A DNA stretch of 64,000 bases, taken from Oscillospiraceae bacterium. GTDB lineage: Bacteria; Bacillota_A; Clostridia; Oscillospirales; Oscillospiraceae. Shown here one piece after another: positions 31,220 through 39,735 of the stretch. Made by a program: the position numbers and the translations under genes. Every line of letters begins with the position of its first letter. Positions within the stretch are counted from its first letter, which is position 1. The DNA is taken from the NCBI GenBank assembly GCA_015068055.1, contig SVLG01000001.1, positions 1 through 64,000 of the forward strand, given 5' to 3'. The notes under the pieces were generated by a model. The model saw only the letters and a program-made list of their open reading frames with translations, had not been told where the DNA came from and ran no database searches.

Positions 31220-32674
31220 ATGAAGATCAAAGTCAGCACAGCGGCCGCTGTGCAGTTTATAGACGCCGTTGCCGAGGCTGACCTTCTCAGCACCCTGCGC
31301 GCTGCCGGACTGGATGTGCCCGGCGCCGCCTGCGGCGGCAAAGGCAGCTGCGGCAAGTGCCGGGTCATGGCCGACGGGAAAGAGGTTCTCGCCTGCAGAA
31401 CAAGCTGCCATGGCATCCATAATGTATACATTCCAAAGCAGCAGGAAATCCACGCCCTGACAAGGGGCGCAGGAGACATTGCAGGAGGCGGCAGTGGTCT
31501 GGGGCTCGCCGTGGACATCGGCACCACCACCGTGGCCGCCTTCCTCTACGACATGGAAGCAGGCCGGCTCCTTGCCCGGACAAGTTCCCGCAACGCCCAG
31601 CGCAGCTACGGCGCAGATGTGATCAGCCGCATACAGGCCTGGAGCGAGGGCCACGGCGACGCTCTCACCACCTGCATCCGTCAGCAGCTCAGCGCACTCA
31701 CCGACGAACTCTGCGCAAAAACCGGGTGCAAGCGCGGCGACATCACTGTTATGAGCATCGCCGCCAACACCGTCATGGAACACATCGCCGACGGGCTCTC
31801 TCCTGTGGGCATCGGTGCCGCCCCTTTTTCTCCCCTCTCCCTTTTCGGGGATGTGCGCCCGGCGGCCAGTCTCATGGACGGCTGTTTTCCCGGGGCCATG
31901 TGCTGGTTTGCCCCGGCTCTGGCAGGCTATGTGGGCGGTGACATCACCGCCGGCCTCTACGCCGCCGGCGGGGCGGAGGCCGAGGGTCTCTGGCTCTATA
32001 TCGACATCGGCACCAACGGGGAGATGGCCCTTGGCAATAAGGATGGCTGGCTCTCCTGCGCCACGGCGGCGGGCCCCGCCTTTGAGGGGGCAGAGATCCG
32101 CTGCGGCATGGACGGCTCCCCCGGAGCCATCGACAAGGTCACCGTGGAAGACGGCAGGCTCTCCTGCCGCGTCATCGGCGGCGGCAAAGCCCGGGGTCTC
32201 TGCGGCAGCGGCCTTGTCGACGCGGTCGCCTGCCTTCTTCGCACCGGGGAACTCAGCGAAGCAGGGCGGCTGGAGAACTCCCCACGCCCTCTCCGCGACG
32301 ATGTAAGCATTTGCGCCGACGATATACGGCAGCTGCAGCTGGCCAAGGCCGCCATTCGGGCCGGGGCCGAGACTCTCCTGAAGCGCAGCGGCAAAACCGC
32401 CGCGGATGTTACCAGACTGGTGATCGCCGGAGGCTTCGGCTCCTATATGGATACCCGGAGCGCCATGGACATCGGCCTCCTGCCCGCTGTTCCCCCGGAC
32501 CGCATCGAATATGTGGGCAACGCTGCCGGCGCCGGGGCCGCCCTGGCTCTCACAAAGGAGGGTCGGGCGGGCATCGGAGCGCTGGCGCGGAAATGTAAGT
32601 ATTTTGAACTCTCCGGCAGTCCCCTCTTCCGGGATCTATATGTGGACTGCATGGCCTTTGAAACAGACGAATGA
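31220..32674 (+). CDS. RACE-type corrinoid activation protein (2Fe-2S plus ASKHA, DUF4445)
   Basis: A 484-residue protein of the family that uses ATP and low-potential electrons to reduce inactive Co(II) corrinoids. The N-terminus is a ferredoxin-like 2Fe-2S domain with Cys38-x5-Cys44-x2-Cys47-x11-Cys59. The ASKHA ATPase part begins at GLGLAVDIGTTTVAAFLYD, with LYIDIGTNGEMALG as the second phosphate motif, AGPAFEGAEIRCGM and RLVIAGGFGSYMD later. It is shorter than RamA-type proteins (about 600). No corrinoid protein or methyltransferase gene is in the window, so its target lies elsewhere. It overlaps mutY by four bases. Confidence 0.87.
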   Translation: MKIKVSTAAAVQFIDAVAEADLLSTLRAAGLDVPGAACGGKGSCGKCRVMADGKEVLACRTSCHGIHNVYIPKQQEIHALTRGAGDIAGGGSGLGLAVDIGTTTVAAFLYDMEAGRLLARTSSRNAQRSYGADVISRIQAWSEGHGDALTTCIRQQLSALTDELCAKTGCKRGDITVMSIAANTVMEHIADGLSPVGIGAAPFSPLSLFGDVRPAASLMDGCFPGAMCWFAPALAGYVGGDITAGLYAAGGAEAEGLWLYIDIGTNGEMALGNKDGWLSCATAAGPAFEGAEIRCGMDGSPGAIDKVTVEDGRLSCRVIGGGKARGLCGSGLVDAVACLLRTGELSEAGRLENSPRPLRDDVSICADDIRQLQLAKAAIRAGAETLLKRSGKTAADVTRLVIAGGFGSYMDTRSAMDIGLLPAVPPDRIEYVGNAAGAGAALALTKEGRAGIGALARKCKYFELSGSPLFRDLYVDCMAFETDE

Positions 32675-33654
32675 GAAACATCACAAAGCCACTTTTAAAA
32701 TGGTACCGGGCAAACAGGCGGGACCTCCCCTGGCGGCAAACCCCCACGGCCTACCGGGTCTGGGTATCGGAGATCATGCTGCAGCAGACCCGCATCGAAG
32801 CCGCCCGGGGCTACTTTGAGCGCTTTATGACCGCCTTCCCGGACGTGTTCGCTTTGGCCGCAGCCCACGAGGAAACGGTACTGAAGCTCTGGGAGGGGTT
32901 GGGCTACTACTCCCGGGCCCGGAACCTCCACAAAACGGCAAAAATCATCGTTTCCGAATACGGAGGGAAATTTCCGGAAACCGCAGCGGAGCTGAGAAAG
33001 CTCCCCGGTATCGGGGACTACACCGCCGGGGCCATCGCCTCCATCGCCTTTGACAGGAAGGAAAGCGCCGTGGACGGGAACGTCCTCCGGGTTTACTCCC
33101 GCGTCGAGTGCTGCGGCGAGAATGTGGGAGATGCGAAATTCAAAAAGCGCGTGGGCGAGGAGCTGCGCCTCATCTACCCGGAGAGCGGCTGCGGGGATTT
33201 CACCAGCGCCCTCATGGAACTGGGCGAGACGGTATGCCTCCCCGGCGCGCCCCGCTGCCTCCTCTGCCCTCTGCGCGATGTCTGCGCTGCCCATGCCGCC
33301 GGAGAAGAAGCCCTCTACCCCGTCATGCCGGAAAAGAAAAAGCGCCGCATTGAGCGGCGAAACATTCTCCTCTTTCTCCGGGGCGATACCGTTGCCGTGC
33401 GCAAGCGGCCGGAGAACGGTTTGCTGGCAAGCCTCTGGGAATACCCCGACGGAGATGTCCCCGCGGGGGCAGAGCCCTGCGGCCGTGCGAAACATATTTT
33501 CAGCCATGTGGAGTGGCACATGGAGGGCTATCTCTGCCGGGAGGGCGAAGCGCCGGAGGGCTGTGTATTCGTTACAGCGGCCGAGCGCAAAGCCCTTGCC
33601 ATCCCCACCGCCTTCCGCTTTTACAGCGAACTTCTGGAGAAGATGGGATATTAA
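32671..33654 (+). CDS. mutY: A/G-specific adenine DNA glycosylase
   Basis: A 327-residue base-excision enzyme that removes adenine opposite 8-oxoguanine. N-terminal WYRANRRDLPWRQTPTAYRV is diagnostic, with catalytic Glu in MLQQTRIEAARGYF, the helix-hairpin-helix LPGIGDYTAGAIASIAF, catalytic Asp in AVDGNVLRV, and the [4Fe-4S] loop C-x6-C-x2-C-x5-C (CLPGAPRCLLCPLRDVC). A shortened NUDIX-like C-terminal domain follows from about residue 230. The start overlaps the RACE stop (ATGA). Confidence 0.95.
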   Translation: MRNITKPLLKWYRANRRDLPWRQTPTAYRVWVSEIMLQQTRIEAARGYFERFMTAFPDVFALAAAHEETVLKLWEGLGYYSRARNLHKTAKIIVSEYGGKFPETAAELRKLPGIGDYTAGAIASIAFDRKESAVDGNVLRVYSRVECCGENVGDAKFKKRVGEELRLIYPESGCGDFTSALMELGETVCLPGAPRCLLCPLRDVCAAHAAGEEALYPVMPEKKKRRIERRNILLFLRGDTVAVRKRPENGLLASLWEYPDGDVPAGAEPCGRAKHIFSHVEWHMEGYLCREGEAPEGCVFVTAAERKALAIPTAFRFYSELLEKMGY

Positions 33655-33686
33655 AAAAGAGCTGACCAAAAGGTCAGCTCTTTTTC
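33653..33686. terminator. Bidirectional terminator after mutY
   Basis: AAAAAAGAGCTGACC-AAAA-GGTCAGCTCTTTTT has T runs on both strands. It also closes the convergent repeat lipoprotein gene. Confidence 0.93.
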
Positions 33687-33694
33687 ATTTGTTT

Positions 33695-35044
33695 TCAGGC
33701 TTTTTCGATGGCGGTGATGTGGGGGTTCACACCCTCGTACCAGTAGAGGAAGCCCTCCACGTTGACGGTGTCGCCCACGGCCAGCTCGCCGACGGTGGTG
33801 TAAACATCGGAGTCGGCACCGGTCAGGTAGATCTCCACGCAGAACTCGTAGTTCTCGCCGTCCTTGCTGAGGGTCAGGTAGATGTCATCGCCGGGGGCGT
33901 CGTTCTTGTAGGCGATGGCTTCCACGGTGAGGCCGGTGAAGGAGGCCAGCTGGTTCTGGTAGTTGACAAGCTCCTCGGTGCCCAGCAGCGCGGTGGCGTC
34001 CATGGGCTCGGCCACGTAGGTGCCCTCGATGAACTCGAAGGTGCCGTCCATGATCTCCACTTCACCGGCCCACTCGGTCTTGTAGCCGGTGACGCGGATG
34101 CCGGTGCCGGGAACCAGCTTGGCAGCGTCCTCTTCGGAGCAGTTCAGCTCGTAAAGGAAGTAGGCGCCGTCTTCGTCGGCGGCGTAAACGGTGATCTTAT
34201 CTTCCCACCAGGACTGGGTGTTCTGCACGTAGCACTCCACGGTGACCTGGCTATCCAGCTCAGCCTTGACATACTCAGCATAGGTCATGGGCTCGGCGGC
34301 CTTGGCAATGGCGGTGATGTGGGGGTTCACACCCTCGTACCAGTAGAGGAAGCCCTCCACGTCCACCACGTCGCCCACCTGCAGCTCACCAACGGTGGTG
34401 TAGACAGCGGACTCGGGATCGGTCAGGTAACGCTCCACGCAGAACTCGTAGTTCTCGCCGTCAAGGCTCAGGGTAACATAGATGTCGTCGCCGGGTTCGT
34501 CGTTCTTGTAGGCGATGTTCTCCACGGTGAGGCCCTTGAAGGAGGCCAGCTGGTTCTGGTAGTTAATGAGCTCCTCGGTGCCGAGGAGAGCGGTGGCATC
34601 GATGGGCTCGGCCACGTAGGTCTGGCTCAGGGGCTCAAAGGTGGCGTCAATGATCTCCACCTCACCGGCCCACTCGGCCTTGTAGCCGGTGACACGGATA
34701 CCGGCACCGTCAGCCAGGAAAGAAGCGTCTTCCTCGGCGCAGGCCAGCTCATAGATGAAGTAGGCGCCGTCTTCGTCCGCGGCGTAGACGGTAATCTTGT
34801 TGTCCCACCAGGACTGGGTAGCCTGCACGTAGCAGTCCACGATGACCTGGCTGTCCAGCTCGGCCTCGACATACTCAGCGTAGGTCATGACCTCGGCGGG
34901 AGCCTCCTCCACCAGAGGAGCCTCGGTAGCGGCGGGGGCCTCGGTGGCCACGGGGGCGGGAGCGGGCTCCTCGGCCTTCTTGCCGCAGGCGGCGAAGGAC
35001 ACGACCATGCACAGAGCCAGCATCAGGGCGATGTACTTTTTCAT
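33695..35044 (-). CDS. Lipoprotein made of two 200-residue tandem repeats (OB-fold-like)
   Basis: A 449-residue lipoprotein. The signal sequence ends FAAC with the lipidated Cys at 20, then an Ala/Pro/Glu/Thr linker to about 52. Two near-identical units of about 200 residues follow, each starting MTYAEYV and ending LYWYEGVNPHITAI. Within each unit two small beta-rich modules are visible (SQVTVECYVQNTQSWW... and KGLTVENIAYKNDEPGDD...), resembling OB-fold DUFs. I choose ATG at 35044, 8 bases from AAGGAG, over the one at 35050. It has its own promoter and follows a carbohydrate ABC operon on the same strand. The ligand is unknown. Confidence 0.78.
   Translation of the reverse strand: MKKYIALMLALCMVVSFAACGKKAEEPAPAPVATEAPAATEAPLVEEAPAEVMTYAEYVEAELDSQVIVDCYVQATQSWWDNKITVYAADEDGAYFIYELACAEEDASFLADGAGIRVTGYKAEWAGEVEIIDATFEPLSQTYVAEPIDATALLGTEELINYQNQLASFKGLTVENIAYKNDEPGDDIYVTLSLDGENYEFCVERYLTDPESAVYTTVGELQVGDVVDVEGFLYWYEGVNPHITAIAKAAEPMTYAEYVKAELDSQVTVECYVQNTQSWWEDKITVYAADEDGAYFLYELNCSEEDAAKLVPGTGIRVTGYKTEWAGEVEIMDGTFEFIEGTYVAEPMDATALLGTEELVNYQNQLASFTGLTVEAIAYKNDAPGDDIYLTLSKDGENYEFCVEIYLTGADSDVYTTVGELAVGDTVNVEGFLYWYEGVNPHITAIEKA
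33698..34888. repeat. Tandem 600-bp intragenic duplication
   Basis: Bases about 34289-34888 and 33698-34288 encode the two lipoprotein units and are highly alike at DNA level (for example the GGGGGTTCACACCCTCGTAC stretch occurs in both at a 600-base interval). This indicates a fairly recent or homogenised duplication. Confidence 0.85.
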
Positions 35045-35091
35045 GTTCATTACTCCTTATCAAAGTATTTGGCTTTTATCCAAACGGCTAT

Positions 35092-35119
35092 ATTATAGCT
35101 GTTTCTTTTGGGAAATCAA
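35092..35119 (-). promoter_or_regulatory. Promoter of the repeat lipoprotein gene
   Basis: On the minus strand, TTGATT (35114-35119), 16-base spacer, TATAAT (35092-35097). The -35 overlaps the stop codon of the upstream SBP gene. Confidence 0.62.
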
Positions 35120-36714
35120 TGGTTTTCGTGCTTCTTCCAATATTTTTTGAGCATTTCGCGCCCGGCATAGGCTCCCATCAGCAGCCACGCCAGCGCAAGG
35201 CTGCCCAAAAGAATCCGGGACTCCTTCGGGAGCGGCCCCTGCACATCCCCGGCCGCAGCCGCGGGGTCGGCGGTGTGCTGATCGAGGCGGTAGAGGGAGG
35301 TCACATCGGCAAAAAGCTCCTCCAGATACTTCTCGTCCACGGTTTGCTTGCGCCGCACCGACTTGGTGACATCTTCGATCATCTGACCGGCCGCATCGCG
35401 GAGAGAGGCAGAGCCGTTATAGACTGGGGTGGTAAAGGTGTTCTCCGTGTTCTCAATGAGCATCTTGGTGGCCTTGAGCTTGACGTCGTAATAGTAATCG
35501 TTGTCCTCGCCCTCGCGGCTCAGGTAATCCTGATACTCGGCGCTCTCCTGCGCCTTGCGCGTCACGGGGACATAGCCCTCGGTGGCAGCATAGGCCAGCT
35601 GCACTTCGTTGGTGAGGAGATACTGGGTAAAGAGCCACGAAGCCAGCACCTCCTGCGGGTCCTCCTTATTGAACACACAGACGGAGGGTCCCTGCGAGAT
35701 CATGACGGGGTTTTCCACATCGTACTGGGGCACGGGGTACACCGCCGTCTCAAACTGCACCAGCTTGTCCTCGGCGATGTCGATGAGGGGGGCGTTGGAA
35801 CCCATCCACGTAGCGCCGGCGGTGGAGTCGATGGCAAAGATGCACTGGCCGGCGTTGAGGAAGTTGGCCGGGTAGCTGGAAATCTTGAAGGTAGAGAAGG
35901 CACCAGTTTTGGCGTGTTCGGCCACGGTGCGCAGGATCTCTTTTGTGCCCTCGTGAAAAAGGAGAACGTCGCCGGCAACGTTGGAGTAGTCCAGTCCCTG
36001 CTGCCGGAGCATCTGGATCATCATGTTGTCCGTGGACTTGTAGATGCAGGGGATCATCACCTTCTGGCCGTTAACCCGGAAGGTCCCGTCGGCATTTTTC
36101 GCCATGGCCGCCTCCGATACTTCCCAGACGAAGTCCCAGGTCAACACCTCGGGCAGTTCGAAGCCCAGCGCCTCCACATAGGTTTTGTTCACATAGCAGG
36201 CCTCCGTGGAACGCATATAGGGCAGGGCGTAGTAGTGGCCGCCGAAGGCGCACTCGGAGAGGAATTTTTCCACGATTTCGTCCTTGGCAGGGCCGTCAAA
36301 GCGCAGCTCACTGCCCCCAAGGCCGTACTTTCTGCTTTCAAACAGCTCGTCCAGCGCCGCCACCACGTTTTCACCGGTGAGATAGGTGGCAATATGGTCC
36401 GGGTAGGTGATGCAGACATGAGGAGTGGTGCCGGTGGCGATGTTGGTAATAACGTCGTTATAAATCTTGCCGTAGTCGGTGTAGAGGCGGAGATTGACGG
36501 TGATGTTGGGGTAAAGGGCTTCGAAATCCGCAATGGCCTTGTGGTAGATATCCACCTGGGTCTTGTTGGTGTCGTTCTTGGCCCAGAAGCTGATCTCATA
36601 GCTGCGGCTCTCGTCAAAGTCCTCCGGCACGGCAAAAGCGCTCGTCTCTTTGGAGCCGTGGCAGCCGGAGAGGCAGAGGACAAGGAGCAGAAGAAGGGCA
36701 ATATACTTTTTCAT
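35116..36714 (-). CDS. Carbohydrate ABC transporter substrate-binding lipoprotein (family 1) with C-terminal membrane segment
   Basis: A 532-residue extracellular binding protein. The signal sequence ends LSGC (lipidated Cys18). Typical SBP_bac_1 segments are YEISFWAKNDTNKTQ, ADFEALYPNITVNLRL, NIATGTTPHVCITYPDHIA and YYALPYMRSTEACYVNK. An unusual hydrophobic helix near the C-terminus (ILLGSLALAWLLMGAYAG, about 502-520) followed by basic residues suggests a second anchor. It is last in a four-gene operon and overlaps the permease gene by four bases. The sugar is not predictable. Confidence 0.88.
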   Translation of the reverse strand: MKKYIALLLLLVLCLSGCHGSKETSAFAVPEDFDESRSYEISFWAKNDTNKTQVDIYHKAIADFEALYPNITVNLRLYTDYGKIYNDVITNIATGTTPHVCITYPDHIATYLTGENVVAALDELFESRKYGLGGSELRFDGPAKDEIVEKFLSECAFGGHYYALPYMRSTEACYVNKTYVEALGFELPEVLTWDFVWEVSEAAMAKNADGTFRVNGQKVMIPCIYKSTDNMMIQMLRQQGLDYSNVAGDVLLFHEGTKEILRTVAEHAKTGAFSTFKISSYPANFLNAGQCIFAIDSTAGATWMGSNAPLIDIAEDKLVQFETAVYPVPQYDVENPVMISQGPSVCVFNKEDPQEVLASWLFTQYLLTNEVQLAYAATEGYVPVTRKAQESAEYQDYLSREGEDNDYYYDVKLKATKMLIENTENTFTTPVYNGSASLRDAAGQMIEDVTKSVRRKQTVDEKYLEELFADVTSLYRLDQHTADPAAAAGDVQGPLPKESRILLGSLALAWLLMGAYAGREMLKKYWKKHENH

Positions 36715-37583
36715 CCCTTGGTACCTCCTCTCGCCACACCGGCCATGATCTTCTTACGGAAGATCAGGAACAGCACGATCAGCGGCACGGAGATGACCAC
36801 CACGGCGGCCATCATGGCAGGGATGTTCTCGCGGCCAAAGCCGTTTTCCCGGATCTCCTGAATGCCGTTTGACACAAGGAAGAACAGTGGGTCGTCGGTA
36901 ATGAGCCGGGGCCAGACATAGGAGTTCCAGCACTCAATGATCTTCAGGATTACCACCGTAACGATAGTGGGACGGCAGATGGGGATCATCACCCGCCAGA
37001 GATACTTGAAGTCCGAGGTGCCATCCACCTTGGCCGCGTAGTAAAGCTCATCGGGGATCTGGGCAAAATTTTCCTTGAGAAGGTAGATGTAAAACACCGA
37101 GGTCACCGAGGGGAGGATGAGACCCCAGAAGCTGTTGCGCAGGCCCAGCTCCGTGACGGTGACGAAGTTGGTGATGATCACCAGCTCGTTGGGGATCATC
37201 ATCAGCGAGAGAAAAAGGGCAAAGGTGATGTTCTTACCCCGGAAGTTGAGCCGGGCAAAGGCGAAGGCCGCCAGCACCGTAACCACAAGCATCAGCGCCG
37301 TGGTTCCCAGAGTGAATACGAGGGTATTCACAAAATAGCGGCCCAGAGGCACGGCGGTGAAGGCATCCCGGTAGTTCTGCAGCGTAGGCGTCAGGGTGTA
37401 GAAGGCGGGGATGTACTCGCTGTTGTAGGCGCTGTAGCTCTTGACGGAGCTGAGGAGCATCCAGTAAAAGGGGAAGAGGACGATCAGCGCCCAGATGGCC
37501 AGCAGGATGTGGGTGACCGTCTGGCGGGTGAGCTTCAGGGCGCGGTCCCGGCGGGCGATGGTCTGAATATCGTTTTGATTCAT
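36711..37583 (-). CDS. Carbohydrate ABC transporter permease, MalG/UgpE type
   Basis: A 290-residue inner-membrane protein with six helices. It begins with a basic N-terminus, then ILLAIWALIVLFPFYWMLLSS. The EAA coupling loop is near ELYYAAKVDGTSDFKYLWRV. The C-terminal IRKKIMAGVARGG-like end is usual for the family. The start lies 10 bases after the MalF-type gene and the stop overlaps the SBP start (ATGA). It forms the channel with the MalF-type subunit. Confidence 0.93.
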   Translation of the reverse strand: MNQNDIQTIARRDRALKLTRQTVTHILLAIWALIVLFPFYWMLLSSVKSYSAYNSEYIPAFYTLTPTLQNYRDAFTAVPLGRYFVNTLVFTLGTTALMLVVTVLAAFAFARLNFRGKNITFALFLSLMMIPNELVIITNFVTVTELGLRNSFWGLILPSVTSVFYIYLLKENFAQIPDELYYAAKVDGTSDFKYLWRVMIPICRPTIVTVVILKIIECWNSYVWPRLITDDPLFFLVSNGIQEIRENGFGRENIPAMMAAVVVISVPLIVLFLIFRKKIMAGVARGGTKG

Positions 37584-37593
37584 AGCGCCCTCC

Positions 37594-38484
37594 TCAGTAA
37601 TGGACGTGCTTCTTGCTGATCATCAGGTTGATGCAGGTGATGGTCAGCACGATGGCAAAGAGGACGATGGCCGCCGCCGAGGCAAAGGAGGGGTAGCCGC
37701 CGCTGTTGCCGTAAAGCATGTCGTAGATATAGCCCACAATGGTGTTCATCTCGGCGGCGTTCAGCTCCGTGCCAAAGAGGGCCACGGCATCGCTGTAGGC
37801 CTTGAAGGCGCCGATGAAGCCGGTGATGACGAGATAAAAGATCATGGGAGAGATCATGGGCAGGGTGATGCGGGTAAAGGTGCGGAGTTTGGAGGTGCCG
37901 TCGATGCGGGCTGCGTTGTAGTAGTCCTGCTTCACGCTGGCCAGAGCGCTGGTGAGGATCAGGATCTTAAAGGGCAGCACCACCCAGACGGTGTAGAAGC
38001 AGAGGACAAACATCTTGGCCCAGTAGGGGCCGTCGATGAAGTCGATACCGCCGCCGCCAAAAAAGCTCAGCATGAGATTGACCAGACCGTCGGTATAGGG
38101 GGTCTTTTTAAAGAGGATCATAAATACCAGACCCACCGCCAGCGTATTGGTCACATAGGGCAGGAAATAGATGGTCTGGAAAAGGTCCCGGAGCTTTTTG
38201 ATGGAGGCAAGGCCCAGGGAAATAAGCAGGGCAAGGCCCGTGGAGAGGGGCACCGTGATGACCACCAGCAGGAAGGTGTTCTTCAGCGCCTGCAGGAAGT
38301 AGGGGTCCCGGAGGACATAGGAATAGTTATAAAGTCCCACGCCCATATAGGTCTGGGAGGCGGAGTTGTACCCTTCCTCAAAGGAGTAAATAAGCACATC
38401 CACCAGCGGATAGACCATGAAAAAGAGCAGGAACAGCAGCGCCGGCAGCAGATACAGCCAGGCCTTGGGATTGTTCTTCTCCAT
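37594..38484 (-). CDS. Carbohydrate ABC transporter permease, MalF/UgpA type
   Basis: A 296-residue permease with an N-terminal helix LYLLPALLFLLFFMVYPLVDV and LKNTFLLVVITVPLSTGLAL further on. The coupling loop is DYYNAARIDGTSKLRTFTRI followed by TLPMISPMIFYLVI. It is typical of the sn-glycerol-3-phosphate/multiple-sugar group. It lies five bases after the ATPase gene. It pairs with the MalG-type permease. Confidence 0.93.
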   Translation of the reverse strand: MEKNNPKAWLYLLPALLFLLFFMVYPLVDVLIYSFEEGYNSASQTYMGVGLYNYSYVLRDPYFLQALKNTFLLVVITVPLSTGLALLISLGLASIKKLRDLFQTIYFLPYVTNTLAVGLVFMILFKKTPYTDGLVNLMLSFFGGGGIDFIDGPYWAKMFVLCFYTVWVVLPFKILILTSALASVKQDYYNAARIDGTSKLRTFTRITLPMISPMIFYLVITGFIGAFKAYSDAVALFGTELNAAEMNTIVGYIYDMLYGNSGGYPSFASAAAIVLFAIVLTITCINLMISKKHVHY

Positions 38485-38489
38485 AGCCC

Positions 38490-39596
38490 TCAGCCTCTCT
38501 CAAAGTGCAGCCGCTTCCCTGTGCCCTTTTCAAAGAGGAAGAGCTTGTTGGGTCGGATGTTGAAGCGCACGCTGTCCGCTCCCTCGTCCACAAAGGCCAG
38601 TTCCTCGCTGCTGACGATGGCCCGGAGGGTGTCCCCCTGATAGGCTCCATGGTCGGCCACCACGCTGACATCCCGGCCCATGACCTCCACCCGGCGCAGC
38701 TCACAGGTAAAGGCACCGTCCAAAGCGGGGTCAAAGCCCTCGGGACGGATGGCGGCGTCCACGATCTGATCGGCCACACCCTTTACTTCGGCAACCTTTT
38801 CGCTGCCGATATAAAGCCAACCGTCCTTCACCTCGCCGTCAAAAACGTTGATGGGAGGCGTACCCAGGAACTTGGCCACAAAGAGGTCGATGGGCTCGTC
38901 ATAAACCTCCTGGGGTTTTCCGATCTGGTGGATGAGGCCGTCCTTCATGACCACGATCTTGTCGGAGATGCTCATGGCCTCCTCCTGGTCGTGGGTGACG
39001 AAGATGGTGGTGATCTTCGTCTGACGCTGGATGCGCCGCAGCTCCTCCCGGGTCTGGAGGCGAAGCCGGGCATCGAGGTTGCTGAGGGGCTCGTCCAGCA
39101 GAAGGACCCGGGGCAGCTTCACCAGCGCACGGGCGATGGCTACCCGCTGCTGCTGGCCGCCGGAAAGCTCCGCGGGCTTGCGGTCCATCAAGGCATCAAT
39201 CTGTACCAGCTTCGCCGCCTCCAGCGCCCGCTCCTCCATCTTCTCCTTGCTGAGTTTGGCCTCCCCCTTCAAATTCTGCAGGGGAAAGAGGATGTTCTGC
39301 CGCACGGTAAGATGGGGATAGAGGGCGTAGTTCTGGAACACCAGACCCACGCCGCGCTTTTCCGGGGGCAGCTTTGTCACATCGTCCTCGCCGAAGAAGA
39401 TGCGGCCGTCGGTGGGCTCCAGCAGGCCGCTGATGAGGTTCAGCGCCGTGCTCTTGCCGCAGCCGGAGGGGCCCAGGAGACCGATCAGTTCTCCGTCGGG
39501 GATCTCAAAGCAGAAATCATTGACGGCGATCACATCGGGGCGGCCCTTCTTCTCCGCCGGAAAACGCTTGGTAAGATGGTCTAAGACTACTTTCAT
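38490..39596 (-). CDS. Carbohydrate ABC transporter ATPase, MalK/UgpC/MsmK type
   Basis: A 368-residue ABC ATPase. Walker A is GPSGCGKST, Q-loop FQNYALYPHLTV, signature LSGGQQQRVAIARALV, Walker B VLLLDEPLSNLD, switch FVTHDQEEAM. A C-terminal regulatory/TOBE domain from about residue 240 includes VAKFLGTPPINVFDG. Of three possible starts (TTG 39605, ATG 39602, ATG 39596), the last has the right spacing to AAAGAGGT. First gene of the transporter operon; a dedicated ATPase is less common in Firmicutes, where MsmK is often shared. Confidence 0.94.
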   Translation of the reverse strand: MKVVLDHLTKRFPAEKKGRPDVIAVNDFCFEIPDGELIGLLGPSGCGKSTALNLISGLLEPTDGRIFFGEDDVTKLPPEKRGVGLVFQNYALYPHLTVRQNILFPLQNLKGEAKLSKEKMEERALEAAKLVQIDALMDRKPAELSGGQQQRVAIARALVKLPRVLLLDEPLSNLDARLRLQTREELRRIQRQTKITTIFVTHDQEEAMSISDKIVVMKDGLIHQIGKPQEVYDEPIDLFVAKFLGTPPINVFDGEVKDGWLYIGSEKVAEVKGVADQIVDAAIRPEGFDPALDGAFTCELRRVEVMGRDVSVVADHGAYQGDTLRAIVSSEELAFVDEGADSVRFNIRPNKLFLFEKGTGKRLHFERG

Positions 39597-39631
39597 ATGC
39601 ATCAACCTCTTTAAGTCGGTTTTCTGCCCAC

Positions 39632-39640
39632 ATTATAGCA
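39632..39640 (-). promoter_or_regulatory. Extended -10 promoter of the carbohydrate ABC operon
   Basis: On the minus strand TGC-TATAAT stands 36 bases upstream of the ATG. TTGATA occurs only 14 bases upstream, too close for a usual -35, so TG recognition or an activator is likely. Confidence 0.55.
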
Positions 39641-39678
39641 TATATTTCGCGTATCAAAAGATTTTTTGCGAAATTTTC

Positions 39679-39709
39679 TTGACCTTCCCCTTTGTGGATG
39701 GTTTATACT
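39679..39709 (+). promoter_or_regulatory. MerR-type promoter with 19-base spacer and central operator dyad
   Basis: TTGACC (39679-39684), 19-base spacer, TATACT (39704-39709). Inside it ACCTTCCCC (39682-39690) and GTGGATGGT (39694-39702) form a dyad matching 7 of 9 positions. The overlong spacer with a centred dyad is the mark of MerR-regulated promoters, so the next gene is probably autoregulated. Confidence 0.75.
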
Positions 39710-39735
39710 AAGCGCAGAAAGGGAGGCGGAAGCTC

